The translations under genes and the position numbers were made by a program. 64,000 bases of DNA. It comes from JBKBKN01 sp046294625 (GTDB lineage Bacteria > Bacteroidota > Bacteroidia > M30B66). The DNA is taken from assembly GCA_046294625.1 (NCBI GenBank), contig JBKBKN010000003.1:62001-126000 (forward strand), read 5' to 3'. Under the pieces are notes generated by a model that did not search any database, was not told the origin of the DNA, and saw only the letters and a list, made by a program, of their open reading frames with translations. Shown piece after piece: positions 8,913 to 17,640 of this stretch. Each line of letters begins with the position of its first letter. Position 1 is the stretch's first letter.

Positions 8913-10511
8913 ATGACCATAGAACAGGAAATAAAGCGTCGCAGGACATTTGCCATCATTAGTCACCCCGATGCCGGAAAAACCACCCTCACGGAAAAGC
9001 TTCTGCTTTTTGGCGGTGCTATTCAAACAGCGGGTGCAGTAAAGTCTAATAAAATCAAAAATACTGCTGCATCTGACTTCATGGAAATTGAGAAGCAAAG
9101 AGGAATTTCGGTTGCCACATCGGTGATGAATTTCAAGTATAAAGACGTTTTGATTAATCTACTCGATACTCCGGGTCACAAAGACTTTGCAGAAGATACC
9201 TACCGCACACTAACGGCAGTGGACAGTGTAATTTTGGTGGTGGACTGTGTGAAAGGTGTGGAAGAGCAAACCGAAAAACTCATGGCTGTATGTCGTATGC
9301 GCGACACACCAGTGATCATCTTCATCAATAAACTCGACCGCGAAGGGCAAAATCCGTTTGACTTGTTAGATGAATTGGAGCAAAAACTCAATATCAAAGT
9401 GCGCCCCTTGAGCTGGCCGATAGGTATTGGAGCAACATTCAAGGGTGTTTATAACCTGTATGAACAAAAACTCAATCTCTTCAATCCGAATAAAACTAAA
9501 ATTGAAGAAGATATTATTACGATTAAAAATTTGATTGACCCCGAACTCGAAAAACACATTGGCGTTAGAGATGCACAAAAACTGCGCGAAGATGTGGAAC
9601 TGATAGAAGGAGTTTATGACCCATTTGACCAACAAAAATATCAATCGGGTTCTTTGGCTCCCGTGTTTTTTGGCAGTGCGATTAATAATTTTGGTGTGCA
9701 GGAATTGCTCGATACTTTTATTCAACTGGCACCTGTTCCAAAACCGCGACAATCTGATAAAAGATTAATAGCACCGGATGAAAAACATTTCAGTGGTTTT
9801 GTTTTTAAAATACATGCCAACATTGACCCTCGTCACCGCGACCGTATCGCCTTTTTGAGGGTTTGCTCAGGAAAATTTGAAAAAAACAAATTCTTTCATC
9901 ATGTGCGGCTGGATAAAAATTTTAAATTTAGTAGTCCGGCAACCTTTATGGCACAAGAAAAAAATATCATTGACGAAGCCTACCCTGGCGATGTGATTGG
10001 ATTGTATGATACCGGAAATTTTAAAATCGGCGACACGCTTACCGAAGGTGAAGACTTCTTTTTTCAAGGCATTCCAAGTTTCTCACCTGAAATTTTTAAG
10101 GAAGTGGTAAATACCGACCCAATGAAATCGAAACAGCTCGAAAAAGGTATCAATCAGTTGACTGAAGAAGGTGTTGCTCAGTTGTTTATACAACAAAACG
10201 GCAATAGAAAAATTATTGGTACAGTTGGCGAACTTCAGTTTGAGGTGATTCAATATCGTTTGTTAAATGAGTATTCCGCAAGTTGTAAATTCGTACCATT
10301 GAATATCTACAAAGCATGTTGGATTACCTACGACGATAAAAAAGATTGGGATGAATTCACCAAGTTTCGTCAACATCAGATTGCTTACGATAAAGATCAA
10401 AACCCGGTGTTTATGGCCGAATCGCAGTGGATGCTCAACACATTGATTCAAGACTACCCAAAGCTTCATTTTCATTTCAACTCTGAATTTAAAACTGCGC
10501 AGACTGTCTAA
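8913..10511 (+). CDS. prfC: Peptide chain release factor 3
   Basis: Translational GTPase that removes RF1/RF2 from the ribosome after peptide release. With the ATG at 8913 the protein has 532 residues, close to the 529 of E. coli RF3. An open frame extends nine codons further upstream to a TTG, but that TTG overlaps the -7 promoter motif. G1 is SHPDAGKTTLTE (residues 17-28). DTPGHKDFAEDTYRTLTAVD supplies G3 and the RF3 signature, and NKLDREG supplies G4. The C-terminal part ends with the QYRLLNEY and QWMLNT regions typical of RF3. It is monocistronic, and valS follows with its own promoter. Confidence 0.95.
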   Translation: MTIEQEIKRRRTFAIISHPDAGKTTLTEKLLLFGGAIQTAGAVKSNKIKNTAASDFMEIEKQRGISVATSVMNFKYKDVLINLLDTPGHKDFAEDTYRTLTAVDSVILVVDCVKGVEEQTEKLMAVCRMRDTPVIIFINKLDREGQNPFDLLDELEQKLNIKVRPLSWPIGIGATFKGVYNLYEQKLNLFNPNKTKIEEDIITIKNLIDPELEKHIGVRDAQKLREDVELIEGVYDPFDQQKYQSGSLAPVFFGSAINNFGVQELLDTFIQLAPVPKPRQSDKRLIAPDEKHFSGFVFKIHANIDPRHRDRIAFLRVCSGKFEKNKFFHHVRLDKNFKFSSPATFMAQEKNIIDEAYPGDVIGLYDTGNFKIGDTLTEGEDFFFQGIPSFSPEIFKEVVNTDPMKSKQLEKGINQLTEEGVAQLFIQQNGNRKIIGTVGELQFEVIQYRLLNEYSASCKFVPLNIYKACWITYDDKKDWDEFTKFRQHQIAYDKDQNPVFMAESQWMLNTLIQDYPKLHFHFNSEFKTAQTV

Positions 10512-10631
10512 GCATTCACATCGATTGCATTGTTTGCTCATGTAAACAATATAAAGATGATGCCCGATCGCATCACAGTTAGCAATAATAAGATTCAACA
10601 AAATAGCTTCAATCCTTTCTTTTGCAATTCC

Positions 10632-10639
10632 TATTTTTG
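10632..10639 (+). promoter_or_regulatory. -7 promoter element of valS
   Basis: TATTTTTG, a full match to TAnnTTTG, 19 bases before the valS start codon. The -33 half is weak. Confidence 0.55.
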
Positions 10640-10658
10640 CCCCTGATAAAATCTCAAG

Positions 10659-13280
10659 ATGGAAATTCCTAAAACATATCAACCCACCAAAATAGAATCG
10701 AAATGGTATGCCGAATGGCTTCAACATAGATTGTTTCGTTCTCAAGTATCTAAAGATAAAAAGCCCTATACCATTGTGATTCCCCCGCCCAACGTAACAG
10801 GTGTTTTGCATATGGGGCATATGCTTAACAACACCATTCAGGATGTGCTCATAAGACGTGCGCGCATGCTGGGCTTCAATGCCTGCTGGGTGCCGGGTAC
10901 CGACCATGCTTCCATTGCAACAGAAGCCAAAGTAGTAAACAAACTTCGTGAACAAGGTATTGAGAAAAGCTCCCTAACACGCGAAGAATTTCTCCAACAT
11001 GCCTGGGAATGGAAAGAAAAACACGGTGGCATCATCCTTGAACAGCTCAAAAAACTGGGGGCTTCCTGCGACTGGGATAGAACACGATTCACTATGGACG
11101 ATGACATGTCGGAAGCGGTAATCGATGTGTTCATTGATCTTTACCAAAAAGGGCTGATTTATAGAGGAATCAGAATGATCAACTGGGACCCTAAAGCCCA
11201 AACAGCGCTTTCTGACGAAGAAGTGATCTACCGTGAAGTACAATCAAAACTCTACCATGTAGCTTATGATATTGAAGGAAGCGACGAAAAAATAGTCATT
11301 GCCACTACTCGTCCGGAAACTATCCTTGGAGATACAGCCATTTGCGTGCATCCTGAAGATGTTCGGTATAAGCATTTAGCCGGAAAGAAAGCCATCGTGC
11401 CATTGATCAATAGAAGCATACCGATAATTTTTGATGAATATGTGGATATGGAATTTGGAACAGGCGCTCTGAAAGTAACGCCTGCGCACGATGTGAACGA
11501 CTATCAACTAGGCATCAAACATCAACTCGAAGTGATTGATGTGATTGATAGCCATGGCAAAATGAGCGAATCAGCACAATTATTTATTGGCGAAGATCGT
11601 TTCGTGGTGCGAAAAAAGATAGCCAAAGCACTCGAAGCATCGGGCAACCTTATTAAAATAGAAGACCTGTTCAACAAAGTAGGTTTTTCAGAACGCACCG
11701 ACGAAGTAATCGAACCGCGCATTTCACTGCAATGGTTTTGCAAAATGGATGTATTGGCCAAACCTGCTCTTGAAGCCGTAACATCAGGTAAAATACAACT
11801 GCATCCGCAAAAGTTTGTCAATACATACAAACACTGGATGGAAAATGTAAAAGACTGGTGTGTATCACGGCAACTGTGGTGGGGACAAAGAATTCCAGCC
11901 TGGTATGATAGCAAAGGCAACTATGTAGTAGCAAAAACAGCACAGGAAGCTATCCAACTCTTTGCTGCACAAAGCATTAAATTATCCGAAACAGAGATTA
12001 GACAAGATGAAGACGTGCTCGACACATGGTTTTCATCATGGCTGTGGCCTATATCTGTATTCGACGGATTCAAAGATCCTAACAATCCGGAAATTAATTA
12101 TTACTACCCTACCAACGATTTGGTAACTGCGCCGGAAATCTTGTTTTTTTGGGTGGCGCGAATGATTATGGCCGGATTGGAATATCGAAAAGACATTCCT
12201 TTCAAAAACGTTTACCTCACAGGAATAGTGAGAGATAAACTTGGTCGAAAAATGTCCAAATCTTTAGGTAATTCGCCCGACCCGATCGATTTGATTAATA
12301 AATACGGTGCAGACGGTGTGCGTGTCGGGATGCTTTTAACTTCACCCGCTGGAAACGACCTACCGTTCGATGAGTCCTTATGTGAGCAGGGACGCAACTT
12401 TAACAACAAGCTTTGGAATGCATTTCGCTTGGTTGCTGGCTGGCATATTGACTCAGCTAAAACAGCCGGACAGGCAGAAAAGGATGCCGTTGATTGGTTC
12501 GGCCATCAACTTGAACAAAAGAAATCAGAAATTTTCGATGCCTTCGACAAATATCGCATTTCTGACGCCTTGATGCTTAGCTATAAGTTTGTGTGGGACG
12601 ATTTCTGTGCCTGGTATCTGGAAGCAGTAAAACCCACATTTGGCGAAGGGATTGACGCAGCCACACACTCTAAAACTCTTTGCTATTTGCGAGAAGTGCT
12701 CAAGTTATTGCATCCTTTCATGCCATTTATCACAGAAGAAATTTGGCAACATATCAGACAAATGGAAGATACAAGCTTTATTAATCAAAGTCTAATTGCA
12801 GCACCAAATTATTTTAATCCACAGGTGGTGAAAGATTTTGAACATGCGACCCAAATTGTTTCAACTGTACGAAACTTCCGTCAGTCAAAAGGAATTTCTC
12901 CAAAAGAACAGCTCCCTTTGTACTTGCCAGAGCAAAAAGATGAACCTAAATTCTCAGCAGTCATTTTGAAATTGGCAAACTTATCAGGAATACATACTGA
13001 ACACGCAGCTCCTGCCCCAAATTGGTCTGAATTGGTGGGAACTCTCAAGTTGGAAATTCCTGTTGCCGATATGCTGGATAAAGACGCTGAAGCGGATAGA
13101 ATTGAAAAAGAAATACAATACCTGAATGGTTTTCTCTTGTCTATCGACAAGAAATTGACCAACGAGCGTTTTGTAAGCAATGCGAAGGCTGAAGTAGTAG
13201 AGATGGAACGCAAAAAGAAAGCTGATGCAGAGCTAAAGATTCAAAGTCTTAGCCAACAGCTCGAGGCTCTAAAAGGTTAA
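10659..13280 (+). CDS. valS: Valine--tRNA ligase
   Basis: Class I aminoacyl-tRNA synthetase charging tRNA-Val. It has 873 residues. The HIGH-type motif is HMGH at 51-54 within PPPNVTGVLHMGHM, and the KMSKS loop (GRKMSKSLGN) is near residue 531. The editing domain lies between them (TTRPETILGDTAICVHP; GTGALKVTPAHDVNDYQ). The end forms the ValS-specific coiled-coil arm (about residues 805-873, rich in Lys, Glu and Ala). Length and order of motifs are normal. The stop codon lies 4 bases from the end of the convergent decayed CPBP gene. Confidence 0.97.
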   Translation: MEIPKTYQPTKIESKWYAEWLQHRLFRSQVSKDKKPYTIVIPPPNVTGVLHMGHMLNNTIQDVLIRRARMLGFNACWVPGTDHASIATEAKVVNKLREQGIEKSSLTREEFLQHAWEWKEKHGGIILEQLKKLGASCDWDRTRFTMDDDMSEAVIDVFIDLYQKGLIYRGIRMINWDPKAQTALSDEEVIYREVQSKLYHVAYDIEGSDEKIVIATTRPETILGDTAICVHPEDVRYKHLAGKKAIVPLINRSIPIIFDEYVDMEFGTGALKVTPAHDVNDYQLGIKHQLEVIDVIDSHGKMSESAQLFIGEDRFVVRKKIAKALEASGNLIKIEDLFNKVGFSERTDEVIEPRISLQWFCKMDVLAKPALEAVTSGKIQLHPQKFVNTYKHWMENVKDWCVSRQLWWGQRIPAWYDSKGNYVVAKTAQEAIQLFAAQSIKLSETEIRQDEDVLDTWFSSWLWPISVFDGFKDPNNPEINYYYPTNDLVTAPEILFFWVARMIMAGLEYRKDIPFKNVYLTGIVRDKLGRKMSKSLGNSPDPIDLINKYGADGVRVGMLLTSPAGNDLPFDESLCEQGRNFNNKLWNAFRLVAGWHIDSAKTAGQAEKDAVDWFGHQLEQKKSEIFDAFDKYRISDALMLSYKFVWDDFCAWYLEAVKPTFGEGIDAATHSKTLCYLREVLKLLHPFMPFITEEIWQHIRQMEDTSFINQSLIAAPNYFNPQVVKDFEHATQIVSTVRNFRQSKGISPKEQLPLYLPEQKDEPKFSAVILKLANLSGIHTEHAAPAPNWSELVGTLKLEIPVADMLDKDAEADRIEKEIQYLNGFLLSIDKKLTNERFVSNAKAEVVEMERKKKADAELKIQSLSQQLEALKG

Positions 13281-13284
13281 GCGT

Positions 13285-14021
13285 TTACATAAACAGGAAC
13301 ATTACCACATGGGTGAAAACATGAGCAATCATGACACTTTCCAGACCTTTTTTCTAATAGAGCCAGCCGAAGAAAACACCCCCCAAGGCTATAGCAAATG
13401 ATGATATAGGCTTGTAAGGTGAAATCAACCGTGTCCACAGCTGCGCAAACCGCCGGGAGATGACCAATGCCAAATATGATGGATGAAAGTAAAATTGCTG
13501 TCCAATAGGCTGCTGTACTTTTAATAAATCAGGGTAAATAGCCAAACCAATAAAGTCATCAAACCAAATCGAAGGAGAATTTCTTCGGTGATACCTCCAT
13601 ACAGAAATCGGGTGATGACCGTCAAATCGAGTTTTTCCTGCAAACGCTGGATTGCTTCAGGTACAAAAGGTGTAATGAATTTGGTAAACAAAACAATCAA
13701 TCCGCCGGCCAGCACTCCGCGCACAATTTCATAGTTAACTATTGACAAACAAACTTTGCTGTAGTCCCTGGAAAGCAAGCTATAAAATATCGGGGTTTTG
13801 AGTTCTGTTTTAACTTGTAAATTGATACCAATAAGGGTGCTGACTAATAGAAGGATGGTCGGATTAATCAGCAAAAACAGCATGATCAAATCTTCCTACA
13901 CCACTGTAAGCAATTGCGCCCTTACCTCATCCGGTATCGGGATTTCGGCAATCAGCAGAGAGATCACGCCCAGTATTCCGGCGATGAAAATGAGCAGAAA
14001 CTTGAAAAATTTAGCTTTCAA
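13285..14021 (-). pseudogene. Decayed CPBP-family intramembrane protease gene
   Basis: Reading the minus strand from the TTG at 14021, the family sequence can be followed across three frames. A first membrane segment (KFLLIFIAGILGVISLLIAE) runs into a TAG at 13898-13896. The same frame continues through INPTILLLVSTLIGINL to the catalytic EExxxR motif (GGITEEILLRFGLM) and stops at Tyr-TAA near 13527. The next frame carries ILLSSIIFGIGHLPAV, which is the conserved His motif. A second shift at the C6 run 13379-13384 (plus strand) leads into GGVFFGWLY, then a TAG at 13356-13354 where the family usually has Trp. After it KKGLESVMIAH and FTHVVMFLFM complete the last helix to a TAA at 13287-13285. 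Two nonsense codons plus two frameshifts make a functional product very unlikely. Confidence 0.8.
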
Positions 14022-14212
14022 TTGAACGGTGAAAAGTCAAAAGTAAACAAAGAGCAGAAAAACTGCTGTAAGCTTTATAATGTTTAGCATAAAAAAGACC
14101 GTGTTGAACCTGAAAATCAAAAAGTTCAATCTGGCCCTGTAAATTCGCTAATCTTATGCTCTAGTAAAGCCTCCTGAAAGAGGTTGAGTGCTTATAGATG
14201 ATGGGGTGACTA

Positions 14213-16651
14213 TCAAGCTATGCTGATAATTACATCACCATCTACCAGTTCCAATTCCACAAAAGGTAAATTTTGGAGTTCGGTGGGCGGTTTTGGTGGA
14301 ACATGATACGGGTCAAAATCAGAGATAGGTTCAATAAAACGATAATTCTGATGCGAAATTTTTAATATACTGCCACCTTGAGTTATTGCTGCATTGCTTG
14401 ACAGTCCATGGAAATATATGCGCAACTTTTTGAAATGCGATGTGTATGTACCTTCTTTAGCTGAAAGCTGCAATTGCTTCTTGTGTTCATTGTAAATAAA
14501 ACCACGCTTGTAGAACACACCTTGCTCATAAGCGTATGATGTGCCATCATCTTCATAATAGTCAAAAGCGCCGTCGGCACCAAGATAAACATGTAGTTCA
14601 AGCGTTTCGGCAGGACGTTCTTTCATCAGGCTGTTAACTGATGTTTGCATGGGAATGATGCTTCCTGCTTTAATGAATAAGGGTAAAATCTCTTTATTAA
14701 CTGGATACACAATTTCCGAGTTACCGTTATAGAGCCTATCGTCAAATAGGTCGTACCATGCACCTTGTGGCAGATAGACACGCACATATTCTTTGTAGCT
14801 TTCTACAGGAGCTACCATAAAAGCCGGTCCAAATAGGTACTGATTCTGATAATCGCCATCGTAAATCTTATCATCGTGCGTATAATCAATAGCCAGTGAG
14901 CGTGAAACCGGCATGCCGTTTTCAGCACTCTCTTGAAAAACGGAGTAGATATAAGGCATTAATCGATAGCGCAGCTTCACGTAGTTGCGTGAAATATCTT
15001 CCACCTCTTCGCCAAATGACCAAGGCTCACTGTCGCGACTGTTCACCATGCTATGTGAGCGAAAAAAGGGCGAAAAAGCACCCAACTGCATCCATCGGGC
15101 AAATAGCATCGGTGATGCTTCGCCGGCAAATCCACCAACATCATAACCTGCATTCGAAACACCTGTCAAGCCCATGGAATTGATCAGGCGAATGCCAGCC
15201 ATCATGTGTTCATCTGTAGAAACATTATCGCCGGTCCACACAGCTGCATAGCGCTGAATGCCGCTATATCCTGCTCTGGTCAGCACAAACGGTCTTTTAC
15301 CTTTAAGCAGATTCTTGCCACCTTCATAGGTGCTTCGCGCCATTTGCATGCCATACACATTGCGACTCTTTTTGTGCGTGCCTCCTTCTCCTTCGTAATG
15401 AAATTCGATTAGGTCGGGCATATGTTGTCCCCAGGCTGCAGGCTCATTCATGTCGTTCCAGAAGCCTTCTACTCCGGTGTCAGTGATTACTTTCATCTGT
15501 TCACCCCACCATTTGCGGGCTTCTTCCTTTGTGAAATCGGGAAAGGCACTCCATCCCGGCCAAACCTGCCCGTTATATTCCTGTCCATCAGGATAGGTAA
15601 CGAACAATTCTTTTTGCTTACCATCATCATAAGCATGATAACCTTCTTCTTTCTTCACCCCCGGATCTAGGATCACCACCACATTGAAACCCATTTCTTT
15701 CAGCTGCTTGAATAAACCGGCCGGATCGGGAAAACGTTCCGGATGCCAGGTAAAAACTTTGTAGGCATCCATGTAGTGAATATCAAGGTAGAGCACATCA
15801 GCAGGAATGTTTTTCTCGCGGAAGGTGCGTGCAGCATTCAAAACCTCAGTGTATGGATAATAACTGTAGCGGCACTGCTGAAAACCTAAGCTCCAAAGCG
15901 CAGGCAAAGGCATTCTGCCGGTGAGCCATGTATATTGTGTGATAATATCGGCTACCGTTGCATCATAAATAAAATAATAGTCCATGCAACCATCTTCGGC
16001 TTGATAGTAGGAAAAACGATCGTTAGAACATCCAAAACTAAAGGTTGTCTTATGGCTGTTATCGAAAAAAATCCCATAAGCAAGTCCACTATGCACTCCC
16101 ATGTAAAAAGGAGTGGATAGATAAATCGGATCTGCATCGACGGCATAAGCAAAGTTGTCGGTATTCCAGTTGACATAAGCCTTACCTCGGCGATCTAAGT
16201 TACCTGTTTTCTCTCCAAGCCCAATGAAACGCTCCCCCTGCTGGAGTTTTTTATAATTGGTCACTTCATTGCCGAGCCATGATATGCCGAAAGCAGCATC
16301 ATCTTCATTAATCACTTGACCTTGCAAGGTGCGAAAAGCAATTCGAAATGGATTTTTTTGAACCTGGATCAATATTTTACCAGTGCGAAAGGTTAGACTA
16401 TCTGATGTTTCGTCTACAGTGAAACTTGTTTCCATCGGCTCAGCAACACGAGCATAAGAAAAACCTGTAAATTTCTCGTAGTGCCGTTCTGCGCGCACTC
16501 TAATAATGCTATCGTTGAAAAATGTGAAGTAAACTGTTGCATTTTCGGTTTCGAACGAAATTTCATTTTCATTTACCAATTGGTTGGAGACATAATTGCC
16601 CAATGCTTCATTAAATGTTCCGGTTCTTTTCTTCTTAATGATGGTATCCAT
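14213..16651 (-). CDS. Glycoside hydrolase family 31 alpha-glucosidase-like enzyme
   Basis: Retaining exo-glycosidase of 812 residues. The GH31 nucleophile is D400 in GFWNDMNEP (396-404), and the acid/base is probably D475 in WTGDNVS. DIHYMDAYKVFTWHPERFPDP (290-310) forms the substrate pocket, and RSHSMVNSRDSEPW is also conserved. An N-terminal GH31 beta-sandwich precedes the barrel and a beta-sandwich follows. No signal peptide is seen, so it probably acts in the cytoplasm on imported oligosaccharides. It ends a minus-strand run of sugar genes (pfkA, GapN-like, BadF-type kinase), 100 bases after the kinase. Alpha-1,4-glucosidase activity is the likeliest; alpha-xylosidase or another GH31 specificity cannot be excluded. 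Confidence 0.9.
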   Translation of the reverse strand: MDTIIKKKRTGTFNEALGNYVSNQLVNENEISFETENATVYFTFFNDSIIRVRAERHYEKFTGFSYARVAEPMETSFTVDETSDSLTFRTGKILIQVQKNPFRIAFRTLQGQVINEDDAAFGISWLGNEVTNYKKLQQGERFIGLGEKTGNLDRRGKAYVNWNTDNFAYAVDADPIYLSTPFYMGVHSGLAYGIFFDNSHKTTFSFGCSNDRFSYYQAEDGCMDYYFIYDATVADIITQYTWLTGRMPLPALWSLGFQQCRYSYYPYTEVLNAARTFREKNIPADVLYLDIHYMDAYKVFTWHPERFPDPAGLFKQLKEMGFNVVVILDPGVKKEEGYHAYDDGKQKELFVTYPDGQEYNGQVWPGWSAFPDFTKEEARKWWGEQMKVITDTGVEGFWNDMNEPAAWGQHMPDLIEFHYEGEGGTHKKSRNVYGMQMARSTYEGGKNLLKGKRPFVLTRAGYSGIQRYAAVWTGDNVSTDEHMMAGIRLINSMGLTGVSNAGYDVGGFAGEASPMLFARWMQLGAFSPFFRSHSMVNSRDSEPWSFGEEVEDISRNYVKLRYRLMPYIYSVFQESAENGMPVSRSLAIDYTHDDKIYDGDYQNQYLFGPAFMVAPVESYKEYVRVYLPQGAWYDLFDDRLYNGNSEIVYPVNKEILPLFIKAGSIIPMQTSVNSLMKERPAETLELHVYLGADGAFDYYEDDGTSYAYEQGVFYKRGFIYNEHKKQLQLSAKEGTYTSHFKKLRIYFHGLSSNAAITQGGSILKISHQNYRFIEPISDFDPYHVPPKPPTELQNLPFVELELVDGDVIISIA

Positions 16652-16751
16652 GAATATCTGTTGGTCTTTTTAAGTGTTAATTGAAAAATTCTCGCAAATT
16701 CACGTAGCGTTTCAATCCGTAAACGATCTGAGCAGTTGACTGATGTTAAGA

Positions 16752-17621
16752 TTATTCGGCTTTTTTAGAAAAATGATGTTTTAAATGATAGTTAACCAAG
16801 CCAAAAATTGGTTTCTTGATGATGGTTCCAATCTGAATACCATAATTGGAAGCTACTTCTCTCAAATTATTTTCAAAATAATAAGCTATTGAGCCAATCA
16901 TGTGGGTGGGAACGCGCTGATGATTTTTAAATAGCACGATGTGCGATTCGAGAAAGTCCTTCATCCCTTGATTAATAACATCTTGCACCCATTCGAGCTC
17001 CGCATGATCTGAAAGCACTTTCATAAACGAAGCCAAATAAACATTGGCATGTGGTTTCATATAAACATTTTCTACAATAGTGTCTCGATTGAGTTTATAC
17101 TTATCACGCAATTGGTTATAAATGGGATCAGGAAGCTGATTGTTTAAGAACTTGCGTAACAAAATTTTACCGTAATAACTTCCGCTGCCCTCATCGCCCA
17201 GAATATAGCCCAGGCCCATCCCATTGGTAGCTTGCTTCACAATATCTCCATCGAAATAGCATGCATTCGAACCTGTTCCCAAAATACCTGTAATAGCAGG
17301 ATTCTCGTCCCACGTAGCAAAAGCTGCACCCACAAGATCATGATCTACATAAATCTGGGCATTGATAAACACACTGCGAAGTGCTCTTTCGACAAGCATT
17401 TTAAGCTCCTTGCTGGAGCATCCTGCACTGTAAAGAAATAGCATGGTCACCTCAGGTGCGAAACGCAGCAATTCTGTATTCTGACGAATGGCATTGGAAA
17501 TCACTGCCTCATTATGAAAGTAAGGATTAAAGCCCATTGTGTTAAAGCTTTGAGCTTCTTCATTTTCTTTTATGAGCATCCAATCACACTTGGTAGATCC
17601 GCTATCGGCTATTAGTAACAT
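16752..17621 (-). CDS. BadF/BadG/BcrA-type sugar kinase (N-acetylglucosamine kinase-like)
   Basis: A 289-residue ASKHA-fold ATPase. Phosphate-1 motif LIADSGSTKCDW (3-14), adenosine motif GILGTGSNACYFDG (about 111-124) and GDEGSGSYYGK (about 147-157) are typical of the N-acetylglucosamine kinase branch of the BadF family. Substrate assignment to GlcNAc or another amino sugar is by family and by context. It lies 19 bases downstream of the GapN-like gene in the sugar operon. No zinc-finger Cys cluster of ROK kinases is present. Confidence 0.78.
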   Translation of the reverse strand: MLLIADSGSTKCDWMLIKENEEAQSFNTMGFNPYFHNEAVISNAIRQNTELLRFAPEVTMLFLYSAGCSSKELKMLVERALRSVFINAQIYVDHDLVGAAFATWDENPAITGILGTGSNACYFDGDIVKQATNGMGLGYILGDEGSGSYYGKILLRKFLNNQLPDPIYNQLRDKYKLNRDTIVENVYMKPHANVYLASFMKVLSDHAELEWVQDVINQGMKDFLESHIVLFKNHQRVPTHMIGSIAYYFENNLREVASNYGIQIGTIIKKPIFGLVNYHLKHHFSKKAE

Positions 17622-17640
17622 AGTTTCTAAAATTTAATTT

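Noticed and set aside
10263..10955. 230-codon open frame on the minus strand across the prfC/valS junction
   Set aside because: It overlaps conserved parts of both genes and the valS promoter; no recognisable motif.
13354..13545. 63-codon frame read as a separate small gene
   Set aside because: Most of it is a wrong-frame reading of the decayed CPBP gene; only its last residues (GGVFFGWLY) belong to that protein.
14022..14212. Possible gene or RNA in the gap before the GH31 gene
   Set aside because: No open frame with coding character, no tRNA-like cloverleaf and no strong hairpin; I see nothing in it.
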